Shown: piece after piece, positions 8,211-17,110 of the stretch
Position numbering within the stretch: position 1 is the stretch's first letter
Layout: each line of letters begins with the position of its first letter
Assembly (NCBI RefSeq): GCF_030811215.1
Contig: NZ_JAUSQM010000001.1
Location: 3,472,001 to 3,536,000 of the forward strand
DNA: 64,000 nucleotides
DNA from: Nocardioides massiliensis
GTDB lineage: Bacteria; Actinomycetota; Actinomycetes; Propionibacteriales; Nocardioidaceae
Direction of reading: 5' to 3'
The notes under the pieces: generated by a model
What the model was told of the DNA's origin: nothing
Database searches by the model: none
The model's input: only the letters and a program-made list of their open reading frames with translations
Made by a program: the position numbers and the translations under genes

Positions 8211-10709
8211 TTAGAAGTCGAAGTCCGAGGTGAAGGAGCGCTTGAGGGTGAACATCGCCTTCTCGTACACACGCCATTGGTTCGTGTTGGGAATGAGCTC
8301 CTCGAGGCGGAGCTCGACGGCGCGGTTGTTGTAGTCGTTGGCGTCCTGGTTGAGCAGCAGTTGGACGCTCTGGTAGCGGTCCCGCTGCTCGGGAGAGGAG
8401 GAGTCGAAGGTCAGCACCGGCGGCGGGTCGTTGGAGATCAGCGTCTCCCCCACGTACAGCCCCGCGCGCAGCACGCGGGCCTGCACCTTGTCGCTGACGG
8501 GCTCCGCCTGGAATAGCTTCACGACCAGCTGGCCGGTGGTGATCTTGTCGGTGTCCGGGAGAACCTTCACGTTGACCAGGCGGGTGTCGCTCTTGCGCTT
8601 CTTGTTGATCACGAGCACCGGTACGACGATCTCCTGCAGAGTCGCACCGCCGTGGACGAATCGTGTTCCCCCGCCAGCGAGCTTGAGGCGGTGGATCGAC
8701 TTGGCAATCTGGACCTCGATGTCGCCGTCGAGATTGAGTTGCTCAGCGGTGAACGTGGCGAAGGCGTCGTCGACCTTCAGCCCGTGACCGAGCACATAGC
8801 GCTTGTTGGCGACGAGAATCTTGTCGCCGTGTGCCTTCTCGGAGAGGAAGAACTGCTCGGGCAGTGCCTCGTCTTGGAAGAGGAAGCCGTGGTCGGCAGT
8901 TACGAAGATGTTGGTGGCGTTGGCGTTGGCGGTCTTCTTGACCAGGTCCACCAGCTCGGCCAGCGCCAGCTCGGCGGCTTCGAACACCCGGCGCTCGGTG
9001 CCCGGCTTGTCGCCGATCGCGTCGATGACGTCGTGGAAGATGTACAGAACCCGGTTGTTCTTGAACATGTCCCGCCGCTCGTCGGCGGTCAGGGCTCGGA
9101 AGGTCTCAGCCTGGATGGCACTGCCGCCCACGGCCTCGAGCACCTTCGAGCGAGGGCCCACCCCGTTGGTGGGCAGGCCGTCGGCGAGCACCGTCTTGCC
9201 GTCAACGGAGTGTTTCAGAGTGCGGTGCGGCAGGAGCGCGGCCATGCCGAGCTGGGTGTAGCTCGGCAGGACGCCGAGGACGGCCTCGAGGTCGGCGTTG
9301 AACCGGTCCTCCTGGCGGATGCGGGAGCGTAGCTCGTCGGCGACCTCGTATCGGAGGGCGTCGGAGACGATGACCACGGCCTTCTTGTCCTCGCGGAGCA
9401 GTTGTTCGACGTAGTCGCCGTAGAACAACCGCTGGGAGCGCAGGACGACCGACTGCCAGCTGGTTGCTGCGTCGACCTGCTTCTGCCAGGCGTTGCCGAG
9501 CTCGTAGACGAACTTGTTGGTGTACGTCTTCTCGACGAGGTCTCGCAACGCGTCGAGTGGGTTCGGTCCCTCGAAGGAGCGGCGCGCGTAGGTGAACTGG
9601 CGGTAGAGCTGGTCGATGCGGAACCAGTCGCTCCGGTAGCGCTCAAGTCCCTCGTCGAAGGCCGAGATCGTGAAATCGATCGTGCTCAGCCGCGACAGCA
9701 GGTCGGCGGCCGCGTCGATCGCCGCATACAGCTGGCGGTAACCATCGATCCACACGCTGCTCTGGCGGGCCCGGACGACATCGGCCACCTCACGAGCGGT
9801 GACAGTCTGTTCCGTGACCGCTCGAGCAAGGTCCGCAATGATCTTGCGGTCGGTCTCCTCGAACAGGTCATCCGCGACGAGATCTCGGAACGTCGCGTTC
9901 TCGATGCTCGCCGTGTAGTTGAGGTCTGCCGATGCCTGCTTGGCGAGGATCGACATCGCGGCCTGGCTGCGGCGATCGTTGCGGAAGCTGGCGAAGTCGA
10001 GCTGAATGTTCTGCAGCCCCCCAGGGCGGTCGGACTTGAAGCCTCCGAGAGCCGCGCGGAACATCCACAAGACGAAGTCATCGACACTCGGTGCGGTCGA
10101 CTCGTAGCCGTAGATCGAAGCCGCACCGAGCCAGAGAAAGTCCGCGAGCTCGAGATCGCCGAGGGCGTTGTACTTGGAGTGCTGGCCCTTGGATTTCTCA
10201 ACCAAGAGCGTCCGCATGATCTCAAGGAGGCTGTGCTCCTTCTGCCCGAGCACCACCGCGGACATCTTGGCGCGAAGGCGGGCCACGTCATCTTCGGCCG
10301 TGAGCAGACCCTTGAGGGTCTCGACGCGCTTCCCCGCGTTGAAGAACTTCTCGTGCCGCGCCACGACCGCGTCGATGCCTTCGGCGGTCAGACCGAGCTC
10401 TTCCGAGACCAAGGAGCTCCGGTCTGCGGTGAAGACGCCGTACGCGAGTTCGAGATCCAAGAGCCAGTTCCCGACGCCCGCTGGCAGCGGGCCCGATCGG
10501 TAGATCAAGAACTTGTCAGCGGGCTGCTCGTGCAGCAGTCGGTACTTGACGGCGTACTCGTCGTTTGCGACCCGTAGCGTCGTGACACCCGGCAGGCCAA
10601 GGCTGTCGACCACGGAGGCGTATTGACCCTGCGGGTCGTGCCAGAACACGACTCGGCGGTCAACGAAGCGGCGCTCCAGGTGCGGCTTGATGTTGGCGAC
10701 GTCACTCAT
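8211..10709 (-). CDS. pglZ: BREX alkaline-phosphatase-like protein PglZ
   Basis: An 832-residue protein with the PglZ/BrxZ core: IVSDALRYEVADEL near residue 445 and FVTADHGFLF near residue 600, the metal-site motifs of the alkaline-phosphatase superfamily. PglZ is a hallmark of all BREX systems and works with the PglX methyltransferase. The start codon overlaps the pglX stop (ATGA), and the gene ends 11 bp before brxL, showing one transcript pglX-pglZ-brxL. The frame is intact. Its promoter was probably upstream in the lost part of the operon, so present expression is uncertain. Confidence 0.92.
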   Translation of the reverse strand: MSDVANIKPHLERRFVDRRVVFWHDPQGQYASVVDSLGLPGVTTLRVANDEYAVKYRLLHEQPADKFLIYRSGPLPAGVGNWLLDLELAYGVFTADRSSLVSEELGLTAEGIDAVVARHEKFFNAGKRVETLKGLLTAEDDVARLRAKMSAVVLGQKEHSLLEIMRTLLVEKSKGQHSKYNALGDLELADFLWLGAASIYGYESTAPSVDDFVLWMFRAALGGFKSDRPGGLQNIQLDFASFRNDRRSQAAMSILAKQASADLNYTASIENATFRDLVADDLFEETDRKIIADLARAVTEQTVTAREVADVVRARQSSVWIDGYRQLYAAIDAAADLLSRLSTIDFTISAFDEGLERYRSDWFRIDQLYRQFTYARRSFEGPNPLDALRDLVEKTYTNKFVYELGNAWQKQVDAATSWQSVVLRSQRLFYGDYVEQLLREDKKAVVIVSDALRYEVADELRSRIRQEDRFNADLEAVLGVLPSYTQLGMAALLPHRTLKHSVDGKTVLADGLPTNGVGPRSKVLEAVGGSAIQAETFRALTADERRDMFKNNRVLYIFHDVIDAIGDKPGTERRVFEAAELALAELVDLVKKTANANATNIFVTADHGFLFQDEALPEQFFLSEKAHGDKILVANKRYVLGHGLKVDDAFATFTAEQLNLDGDIEVQIAKSIHRLKLAGGGTRFVHGGATLQEIVVPVLVINKKRKSDTRLVNVKVLPDTDKITTGQLVVKLFQAEPVSDKVQARVLRAGLYVGETLISNDPPPVLTFDSSSPEQRDRYQSVQLLLNQDANDYNNRAVELRLEELIPNTNQWRVYEKAMFTLKRSFTSDFDF

Positions 10710-13439
10710 TCGCTCGCCTCCAAGCCGGCGATCTTCTTCAATGCGCTTCCGAGCTTGGGGTAGTTCGTCTTCACTCCCTCGTCGAGGTCGATGGCGACGT
10801 TCCGCGAGGCGAGGGGGTAGAGCACGTCGTGCTCGTACTCATCGAGCTCCAGCAAGACCTTGCGCAGCCGGTCGGCCTCCTTCGCATTGCTGGAGCGGTC
10901 GGCGTGCTCCAGGCTCGCCTTCAGCTTGGCCTGCAACTCTCGTAGGTACTCATTGAGCACCGTCGACACAGTCGATGGCGAGTAGCGGTGCATATAGATG
11001 AGCGCGTTGAACGAGCCCTTGGGACTAGAGAACAACCAATAGATCGGCCGCTTCTTGTACCGCTGGACGTGATCCTTGTAGAAGGACTTTACGAAGTAGT
11101 CGCGCAGGTTCTTCGAGCCAAGAGACTCAGTGACGAACCGCAAGTTCTCCTCGAAGTGCTGTTGGCCGAACGCCGCGCGAAGAAACGTCCGGAACCTCTC
11201 CACGATGTCGTCCTCGAACCACTCGCCATCCACGATCGGAATCACGTTGTCGGTATCGGGCATGAACGTGGGCGACGGGACCTTCGCGAGATAGTCCTGC
11301 AACGTCGCGCCCTGGTCAGCGAGGATCAGCCCGGGCTCGTCCAGGCTGTAGCGCCCAAACATGCATCCGACCGCGTACGACACGAGGTCGTCGATCTTGG
11401 CCCTCGTATCGAGTTCAATCCTGATCCCGCGTTCAAACTTGCGAAACTCAAACTCTGGGTTGTTCCGTAGGGTGACATCTTCAGGCGTAGGTGCTTCAGC
11501 CATTCGTGCCGGGAGCGACTCTGCCGAAGCAACGAGCCTGTTGTTTCGTTCCTCTAGCTCGGTCATGCGTGAGATGCGCTTCTCCCAGTCGCCACGCACC
11601 CTCTCGATTGACGCCTCGACACTCCCCCCGTAGTGGGCTACTTGATCCCGCTCGAAGGTTCGATCAAGTTCGGTAGTTCTGAGATCTTCGTCTGAAATGC
11701 CTATCAGTTCCTCGACGTCTCCGACCAGATCTGGATCCGAACGCAGCATGGCGGGGAGCGCCTCGAAGTTGCCGATCTTGAAATGAGTACCCGGGTTGAG
11801 GAGTAGGGAGATCTCTGCAACTGCCCGGGTGTTCAAGAACGCGAGAAGCGCATGGCGGTCCTCTAGCTTCTGGGGGAACACCGAATTTGCAGAGGCGTCG
11901 AACGCGTACTCGGCTCCGTATGCTCGCCCAACCACGGACCCGATAGACACATCCGACCAACTGACGGATGGGGCAAAGAACTTGTCTACGTTCCGCATCG
12001 TCGCTGTAGGCCGCAGGTCGAAAAGCTCTTTGCCGTCGTGGCGCCAGTCAAGAACGAACTCTCTGTTGCCCGACCACTTCCGGTACGGACCTCCCTTGTT
12101 GATCGGCACCCACGGCCCATTGGAATCCTCTGTGCGAACGTCGCGGGCGCCGACCTCCCACCAGTACCGGAGAAAGCGTCCGTTGTCGGACGTCGTGATG
12201 CCATTCCCTGAGGAGAAGCGCTTTCCAATCGGACCGCAGCGGCTGAAGGCGTCGGCGACCTCGCGGTCGACCCAGTATGCGAACGCCTTCCCTGGCAGGG
12301 ACTCGATCGCATGCTGCGCAACAAGGTATGAAGCATGTGAGTGATCCAGGAATAGGTCCCTGATCTCCTCGGGCGTCCTGACACTGGAGAAGACGTCGTA
12401 CAGCTTGCGGTAGACGCCGACGGACCGGTCGTCGTGACCGCGGGTGGCGGCAAAGGCGACCGTTCCATAGTCGACGCCGAAGATTCCTCGCCCTAGGTGC
12501 AGGAGGGACGAGATTGTCGAACGACCCAGGAGGTCCTTGCGAAAGTTCGCCGCATCTTGATTGAACATCCAGCTGGCGAGCGTGATCATCGCGAACACGC
12601 CGCCTTCAGGCACCAGTGACGCCGCGCGCTCGATGAACATCGTCATGAGGTCCGATTTCGCGGCCGGATACTTCTCCCTGGCGAAGCCCGCGAGGAGCGG
12701 ACCCATGTTGCTGCTGCCCATGTAAGGCGGGTTCGCGACGACAACGCCGTACCGAGGAAGGAGGAACTCTGCTTGGTAAACCAGCCGGTGTGCCCGCTCG
12801 ATGGTGCCAGCCCTCAGCAACTCATCCCCGTGGTCGAAGGTCGCCAGATGGGCGGCCAACTGCGACGTGATGTCGGGGTCAGGCTGGATCAATGAGCCGA
12901 AGGTGTCCGCCTCGGCAAGCTGATTCCAGAAGGCTTCTTCAGCGTGGCGATCCCCATCCTTAGTGCGGAGGAAGTCGAGTTCGTCTGGACTGAACGAGAT
13001 GGGCTCCAGCGCGCAGATGTTCGGCTCGACCTGCTTGGTGAAGAACGTCCGCTGTCTGGCGCGGGCCTTCATCGTGAGCGCGAACGCGGCGAGGGCCCCT
13101 GCGCGCGGGTCGATCTCTGTGCCGTAGAGGTTGTTGGTGAGGATGAGGCTAGGAATCTCGGCGGGGCCGTATCCCTCCTCCTCGTAGATCGAGTACAGGA
13201 GGTCGAACGCGTAGGTGAGCATGTGGCCCGAGCCGCAGGCTGGGTCGATGACCTTGAGGTCCTCGGGCTTGGCGATCCTGAGGAAGTCTGTCACCTCCTC
13301 GACAGGTGCAAGGTAGTACTCCATTTGGTCAACCAGGCCAGACGACGGTCGGTTGAGCAGCCAGAGTCGGCCTAGGGAGTTCTCCACGAGGTAGCGGACG
13401 ATCCAATGCGGGGTGAAAAGCTGGGTGGCGGCGGGGATC
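10706..13439 (-). pseudogene. pglX: 5'-truncated BREX adenine methyltransferase PglX
   Basis: About 911 codons remain. The fragment starts at IPAATQLFTPHWIVRYLVENS, which lies roughly 300 residues inside type 1 PglX/BrxX proteins of about 1200 residues. It keeps SAM-binding motif I (DPACGSGHML) and the N6-adenine catalytic NPPY (VVANPPYMGSSN). The N-terminal domain and the natural start are absent because an IS30 copy abuts codon Ile at base 13440. The remaining frame is open to its stop, which overlaps the pglZ start. The loss of the N-terminal part should inactivate methylation. Confidence 0.9.
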
Positions 13440-14673
13440 GGCGGATTCAAGCGGTCAGCGCAACGAGTCCTGTGAGATGAGGCAGTCACTGATCACAGGA
13501 GGATCCGGATGCAGGGCAAGCACGGTCATCTCAGCCGGGAGCAGAAGCAGCTCGCGCTCAGGCTTCACGCGAAGGGCTGGCGGCTGGTCGACATCGCCAA
13601 GGAGATCGGCTGCAGTGCGCCGATGGTCGGCATCATGGCCCGCACCGGCAGGCACGTCGATGCCAAGCCGTTCGGCTGGGAACCACGTCAGGGCTGCCTG
13701 ACGATTGACGAGCGCGAGCAGATCCTGCTGGGGATCAATCGTGGCGACACCTTCACCGCGATCGCCGAGCAACTGGGCCGCGCGGTGTCGACCGTCAGCC
13801 GTGAGGTGAAGCGCGGCGGCGGTCGCTGCGGCTACTCGGCCTGGCATGCGCACGAACGCGCCCGCGAGCAAGCACGCCGCCCGAAGCCATTCAAGCTCGC
13901 GACGGGCCGGCTGCTTGAGGAGGTCACCAGTCGGCTCGAGCAACTGTGGTCGCCCGAGGAGATCGCGGCGCGCCTACGGTTGGATCACGCCGATGATCCG
14001 GAGATGCGCGTGAGCCACGAGACGATCTACCAGTCGCTGTTCGTGCAAGGCCGGGGCGAGCTGCGCCGCGAGCTGGCGCGGTGTCTGCGGTCCGGACGAG
14101 CTGCACGCAGGCCTCGCGGAACCACTGACGGCCGCGGCCGCATCCCCGGCATGGTGATGCTCAGCGAGCGCCCCGCAGAAGCCGACGACCGCGCTGTTCC
14201 TGGGCACTGGGAAGGCGATCTCATCCTCGGCCAGGGCAGCCGCAGCGCCGTCGGCACGCTCGTTGAGCGCTCGACGCGAATGACGCTGCTGCTGCACCTG
14301 CCCGACGGCAAAAGCGCCGAGCAGGTCGAGGCCGCGATGCGCGCCGCGATCAGCAAGCTGCCGTCCTCATTGGCCCGGACGATCACCTGGGACCAAGGCG
14401 CGGAGATGTCCAAGCACGCCGCGTTCACCACGGCCACGGGCATTCCGATCTACTTCTGCGATCCCCACTCGCCCTGGCAGCGCGGGAGCAACGAGAACAC
14501 CAACGGTCTGCTGCGCCAGTACCTGCCCAAGGGCACCGACTTGAGCGTCGTCAGCCGCGAGAAGTTGGACGCGATCCAAGACAGCCTCAACGGACGCCCA
14601 CGCAAGACGCTGGGCTATCTGACACCATCAGAGAAGCTCGCAGAGTTCCTTGCGCCCACCGCTTGAATCCGCC
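13440..14673 (+). mobile_element. IS30 family element, copy A (1234 bp)
   Basis: Ends are GGCGGATTCAAGCGGT and its complement ACCGCTTGAATCCGCC. ATC flanks both sides (13437-13439 and 14674-14676). A second copy of the same length lies at 31388-32621 in inverted orientation. The left flank is pglX and the right flank is an IS3-family orfA remnant, so this copy joins two unrelated sequences instead of sitting inside one gene. Confidence 0.92.
13509..14666 (+). CDS. IS30 family transposase (copy A)
   Basis: A 385-residue DDE transposase that cuts and joins the ends of its own element. The N-terminal part has two helix-turn-helix regions (WRLVDIAKEIGCSAPMVGIM, then FTAIAEQLGRAVSTVSREVK). The catalytic core shows GHWEGDLI, TWDQGAEM and NENTNGLLRQYLPK, the usual D-D-E signature of IS30. 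The frame is intact, and the product is identical to that of the copy at 31395-32552. Confidence 0.95.
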   Translation: MQGKHGHLSREQKQLALRLHAKGWRLVDIAKEIGCSAPMVGIMARTGRHVDAKPFGWEPRQGCLTIDEREQILLGINRGDTFTAIAEQLGRAVSTVSREVKRGGGRCGYSAWHAHERAREQARRPKPFKLATGRLLEEVTSRLEQLWSPEEIAARLRLDHADDPEMRVSHETIYQSLFVQGRGELRRELARCLRSGRAARRPRGTTDGRGRIPGMVMLSERPAEADDRAVPGHWEGDLILGQGSRSAVGTLVERSTRMTLLLHLPDGKSAEQVEAAMRAAISKLPSSLARTITWDQGAEMSKHAAFTTATGIPIYFCDPHSPWQRGSNENTNGLLRQYLPKGTDLSVVSREKLDAIQDSLNGRPRKTLGYLTPSEKLAEFLAPTA

Positions 14674-14872
14674 ATCTCGTTGGCCCGACGCAGCTCCCGG
14701 ACCTCGCGCTCAAGCTCAGCCAGCCTGGTTGCGTCATCAGTCGTCGTGCCCGGCCGAACGCCCCCGTCGATCTCGGCCTGCCGGACCCAGTTCCTTAGCG
14801 CCTCGGGATGGACCCCGAGCTGATCGGCGACCCGCTTGATCGCGCCATGAGAAGGTTCTTCCGGGCGTCCAA
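14674..14872 (-). pseudogene. IS3 family orfA remnant, part 1
   Basis: Minus-strand reading gives HGAIKRVADQLGVHPEALRNW, then a coiled ELEREVRELRRANE stretch, typical of IS3 orfA. It is cut on the left by IS30 copy A at the codon after RRANE, and on the right by an inserted 1513-bp IS3 element flanked by a CAA duplication. The remainder continues at 16386-16499. The same remnant recurs as 32622-32930. Confidence 0.85.
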
Positions 14873-14946
14873 CCCTGTGCGTCAGGCTGAGGTGAGACAC
14901 CACTTCTGAGTTCCTTCCCTGCACGGGGCGAGAAGCGAGACACCTG

Positions 14947-15354
14947 ATGACCATGACGTTGGCCGATACGACGGCGTTCGATGATGGGGTGGTGACCCCG
15001 AGAGCTGACCGTCCGAAGCGACGCACGTTCACCGCGGAGTACAAGGCGAGGATCCTGGCCGAGTACGACGCCGCCGACCACGGCGAGCGGGGCGCGATCT
15101 TGCGCCGGGAGGGCCTGTACTCCTCCCATATGGTCGACTGGCGCAAGGCCGCCCGGGCGGGCGCAAGCTCCGCGCTTGGACCCAAGTCACGTGACCGGCG
15201 GGACCGGGAGATCGAGCAACTGCGGGCGCGTGCGGAGAAGGCCGAGGCCGAGCTGGCCCGGACGCAGGCCGCGTTGGACCTGGTGGGAAAAGCACACGCG
15301 CTCTTGGAGACGCTCTCCGAGAGCACGGGCACGCCGAAGCCGCCGCAGCGGTGA
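14947..15354 (+). CDS. IS3 family transposase OrfA (copy A)
   Basis: A 135-residue protein with an N-terminal helix-turn-helix of the IS3 OrfA type (RRTFTAEYKARILAEYD, then ILRREGLYSSHMVDWRK) and a C-terminal coiled coil (EIEQLRARAEKAEAELARTQ). It binds the terminal repeats and partners OrfB. Its stop overlaps the GTG start of orfB by four bases, allowing translational coupling or a frameshift fusion. Confidence 0.93.
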   Translation: MTMTLADTTAFDDGVVTPRADRPKRRTFTAEYKARILAEYDAADHGERGAILRREGLYSSHMVDWRKAARAGASSALGPKSRDRRDREIEQLRARAEKAEAELARTQAALDLVGKAHALLETLSESTGTPKPPQR

Positions 15355-16352
15355 TCAACCCTGCCGTCGACGAGCTCGCCGTCCACACGAGCGTGAAGCA
15401 GGCGTGCGACCTGTTGGGACGTGCGCGGGGTAGCCACTATCGCGCCCAGCGGCCCAGGGTGCATGGCCCGGCACCGAAGCGGCCCACGCCACCGAACGCG
15501 CTCACTGTCGCCGAACAGGAGCAGGTGCTCGCGGCGTTGACCAGCGAGCGGTTCTGCGACAAGTCGGTGGCGCAGACGTGGGCCACCCTGCTGGACGAGG
15601 GCACCTACTGGTGCTCGATGTCCACGATGCACCGGCTGCTGCGTGCCTGCGGCGCGGCCGGTGAACGTCGCCGGCAAGCCGTCCATCCGGCGAAGAAGAA
15701 GCCCGAGCTGCTCGCCACCGGGCCCGGGCAGATCTGGTCGTGGGACATCACCAAGCTCCGCGGTCCCGGCCGCGGGGTCTGGTTCCAGCTCTACGTCGTG
15801 CTCGACATCTTCTCCCGCTACGTCGTGGCCTGGACCGTCCAGAACGCTGAGGACTCCGAGATCGCCAAGACCATGCTCGAGGAGGCGATGGGCGACCACG
15901 GGATCCCTGAGGCGGTCCATGCCGACCGGGGCACCTCGATGACCTCCAAACCCGTCGCGCAGTTGCTGCTCGACCTGGGTGTCGACCGGTCTCATTCCCG
16001 ACCGAGAGTGTCGAACGACAACCCGTTCAGCGAGTCGGCGTTCAAGACGCTGAAGTACGCGCCTGTCTTCCCCGACGCGTTTGGGTCGCTGGCCGACGCG
16101 AGGGCGTTCTGTGAGGCCTTCTTCACCTACTACAACCACGAGCACCGCCATTCCGGGATCGGGCTGCACACCCCTGCGTCGGTCCACCACGGCACCGCCG
16201 CCGAGATCCGCGTCCAGCGTCAGGCCACCCTCGACGCCGCGCATGCCGCTCACCCCGAACGATTCGGCAACCGCCGACCCCAGGCGCCGAAGCTGCCCAA
16301 GGCCGCCTGGATCAACCAGCCCTCACCGGAGGCCCTCATACAGACCGCGTAA
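15351..16352 (+). CDS. IS3 family transposase OrfB, DDE integrase (copy A)
   Basis: A 333-residue protein with the rve catalytic core: [19 protein letters not shown] and [16 protein letters not shown] give the D-D-35-E triad. The N-terminal part carries the HTH_21-like region ([22 protein letters not shown]). It begins with a GTG overlapping the orfA stop. The frame is intact and identical in length to the copy at 37038-38039. Confidence 0.95.
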   Translation: MINPAVDELAVHTSVKQACDLLGRARGSHYRAQRPRVHGPAPKRPTPPNALTVAEQEQVLAALTSERFCDKSVAQTWATLLDEGTYWCSMSTMHRLLRACGAAGERRRQAVHPAKKKPELLATGPGQIWSWDITKLRGPGRGVWFQLYVVLDIFSRYVVAWTVQNAEDSEIAKTMLEEAMGDHGIPEAVHADRGTSMTSKPVAQLLLDLGVDRSHSRPRVSNDNPFSESAFKTLKYAPVFPDAFGSLADARAFCEAFFTYYNHEHRHSGIGLHTPASVHHGTAAEIRVQRQATLDAAHAAHPERFGNRRPQAPKLPKAAWINQPSPEALIQTA

Positions 16353-16385
16353 CGAGACGTGTCTCAGACTGCTTGACATCTTCCG

Positions 16386-16499
16386 CAACGCCATCCGCGT
16401 CGACCGCTGCTGGAGCTCAGCGCTGTACTTTCCTCGGTGCTGCCATGACTCTCATCCTTCACTGGATTGAGAGCCTCCATCAGACCCGGGGCGATTCAC
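16386..16499 (-). pseudogene. IS3 family orfA remnant, part 2
   Basis: Continuation of 14674-14872 beyond the inserted IS3 copy. On the minus strand it begins with the terminal repeat GTGAATCGCCCCGGGT and the orfA start MAAPRK, then a frameshift. It matches the right part of 32622-32930 almost base for base. The remnant itself sits inside an ISL3-type transposase gene, whose code resumes at 16500. Confidence 0.8.
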
Positions 16500-16682
16500 A
16501 ACCACGCCGCAGTCCGGGCACCCGGTCAGGTCGGCGTCGGACTCGACATCGATCCGCACGGTGCCGTCGTCGAGGTTGGTCACGTCGAGGAGGTGCATCC
16601 CCTCGACACCAAAGAGTTCATCAGCCCGCGGGCACCACCGAGAAGACGGCGAGGGCCCACAGGCGCACGTAGAATGAGCCAT
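16500..16682 (-). pseudogene. ISL3 family transposase, N-terminal fragment
   Basis: Minus-strand reading LFGVEGMHLLDVTNLDDG followed by TGCPDCGVV is the N-terminal zinc-ribbon part of an ISL3 transposase. It stops where the IS3 remnant begins. No catalytic domain is attached. Confidence 0.65.
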
Positions 16683-17110
16683 CGTCAGGGTCTTTCGTTC
16701 AGCAGCTTGGTCGTCGTCGATCGTGAAGGCCCTGACGCCTTCTCAGCCCTCTGACACGCCGCCCGTGACGGACACCTCAACCACGCTCATCTGGGAAGGG
16801 CCACCAATCCACGGTTCCCGTGGAGTCCTCCGGCACCATGCTGCATTACAGGCTCGCGCGCGGCACAGGGTGACCGGGGTCAACCACGACGGACCCTAAG
16901 CATCCACCCGACACTCCCGACACGGCTACCGCCGGACGTCGGAATCTTCGCGCCCCATCGTGCGCCCCGAACGCGGCGCCGAACTGCTGGATTGTGAAGC
17001 GCCGTTTCACCCGGCGCTGACAAGCGGTCGTCGAGGACCGGGCGGCGCTCGGGATTGGTTCTTCTGACGTCGGCAACCTTGCGGACGAGCGGCAGGTCCG
17101 TACGTCAGGA
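16683..17110. repeat. Gene-free stretch with ISL3 3'-end remnant (direct-repeat unit 1)
   Basis: From about 16802 to 17020 this stretch is recognisably similar to 28893-29115: GTGACCGGGGTC, ACCACGACGGA and GTGCGCCCCGAA, then GCGGCGCCGAACTGCT, occur in the same order and orientation. The second copy directly follows the C-terminus of an ISL3 transposase, so both are probably ISL3 right-end DNA. Nothing coding is seen. Confidence 0.55.

Larger units (their letters stand above)
14873..16385 (+). mobile_element. IS3 family element, copy A (1513 bp)
   Basis: It is bounded by a 3-bp duplication CAA (14870-14872 and 16386-16388). Imperfect terminal inverted repeats share GTCA...GAGACAC. Removing the element restores the sequence seen uninterrupted near 32816-32830, which proves the boundaries. 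The second copy, of identical length, is at 37005-38517 in the opposite orientation. Confidence 0.95.

Noticed and set aside
6634-8214. Plus-strand open frames inside brxL and pglZ
   Set aside because: Shadow frames; the minus-strand proteins show clear BrxL and PglZ motifs.
13437-14676. Reading the ATC triplets around IS30 copy A as a normal target duplication
   Set aside because: The left ATC belongs to the natural Ile codon of pglX and the right one to the IS3 orfA; the match reflects a shared target preference, not a single insertion event.
15351-16352. Programmed frameshift between IS3 orfA and orfB
   Set aside because: The genes overlap by GTGA, which already explains coupled translation; no slippery A-run or T-run is present at the overlap.
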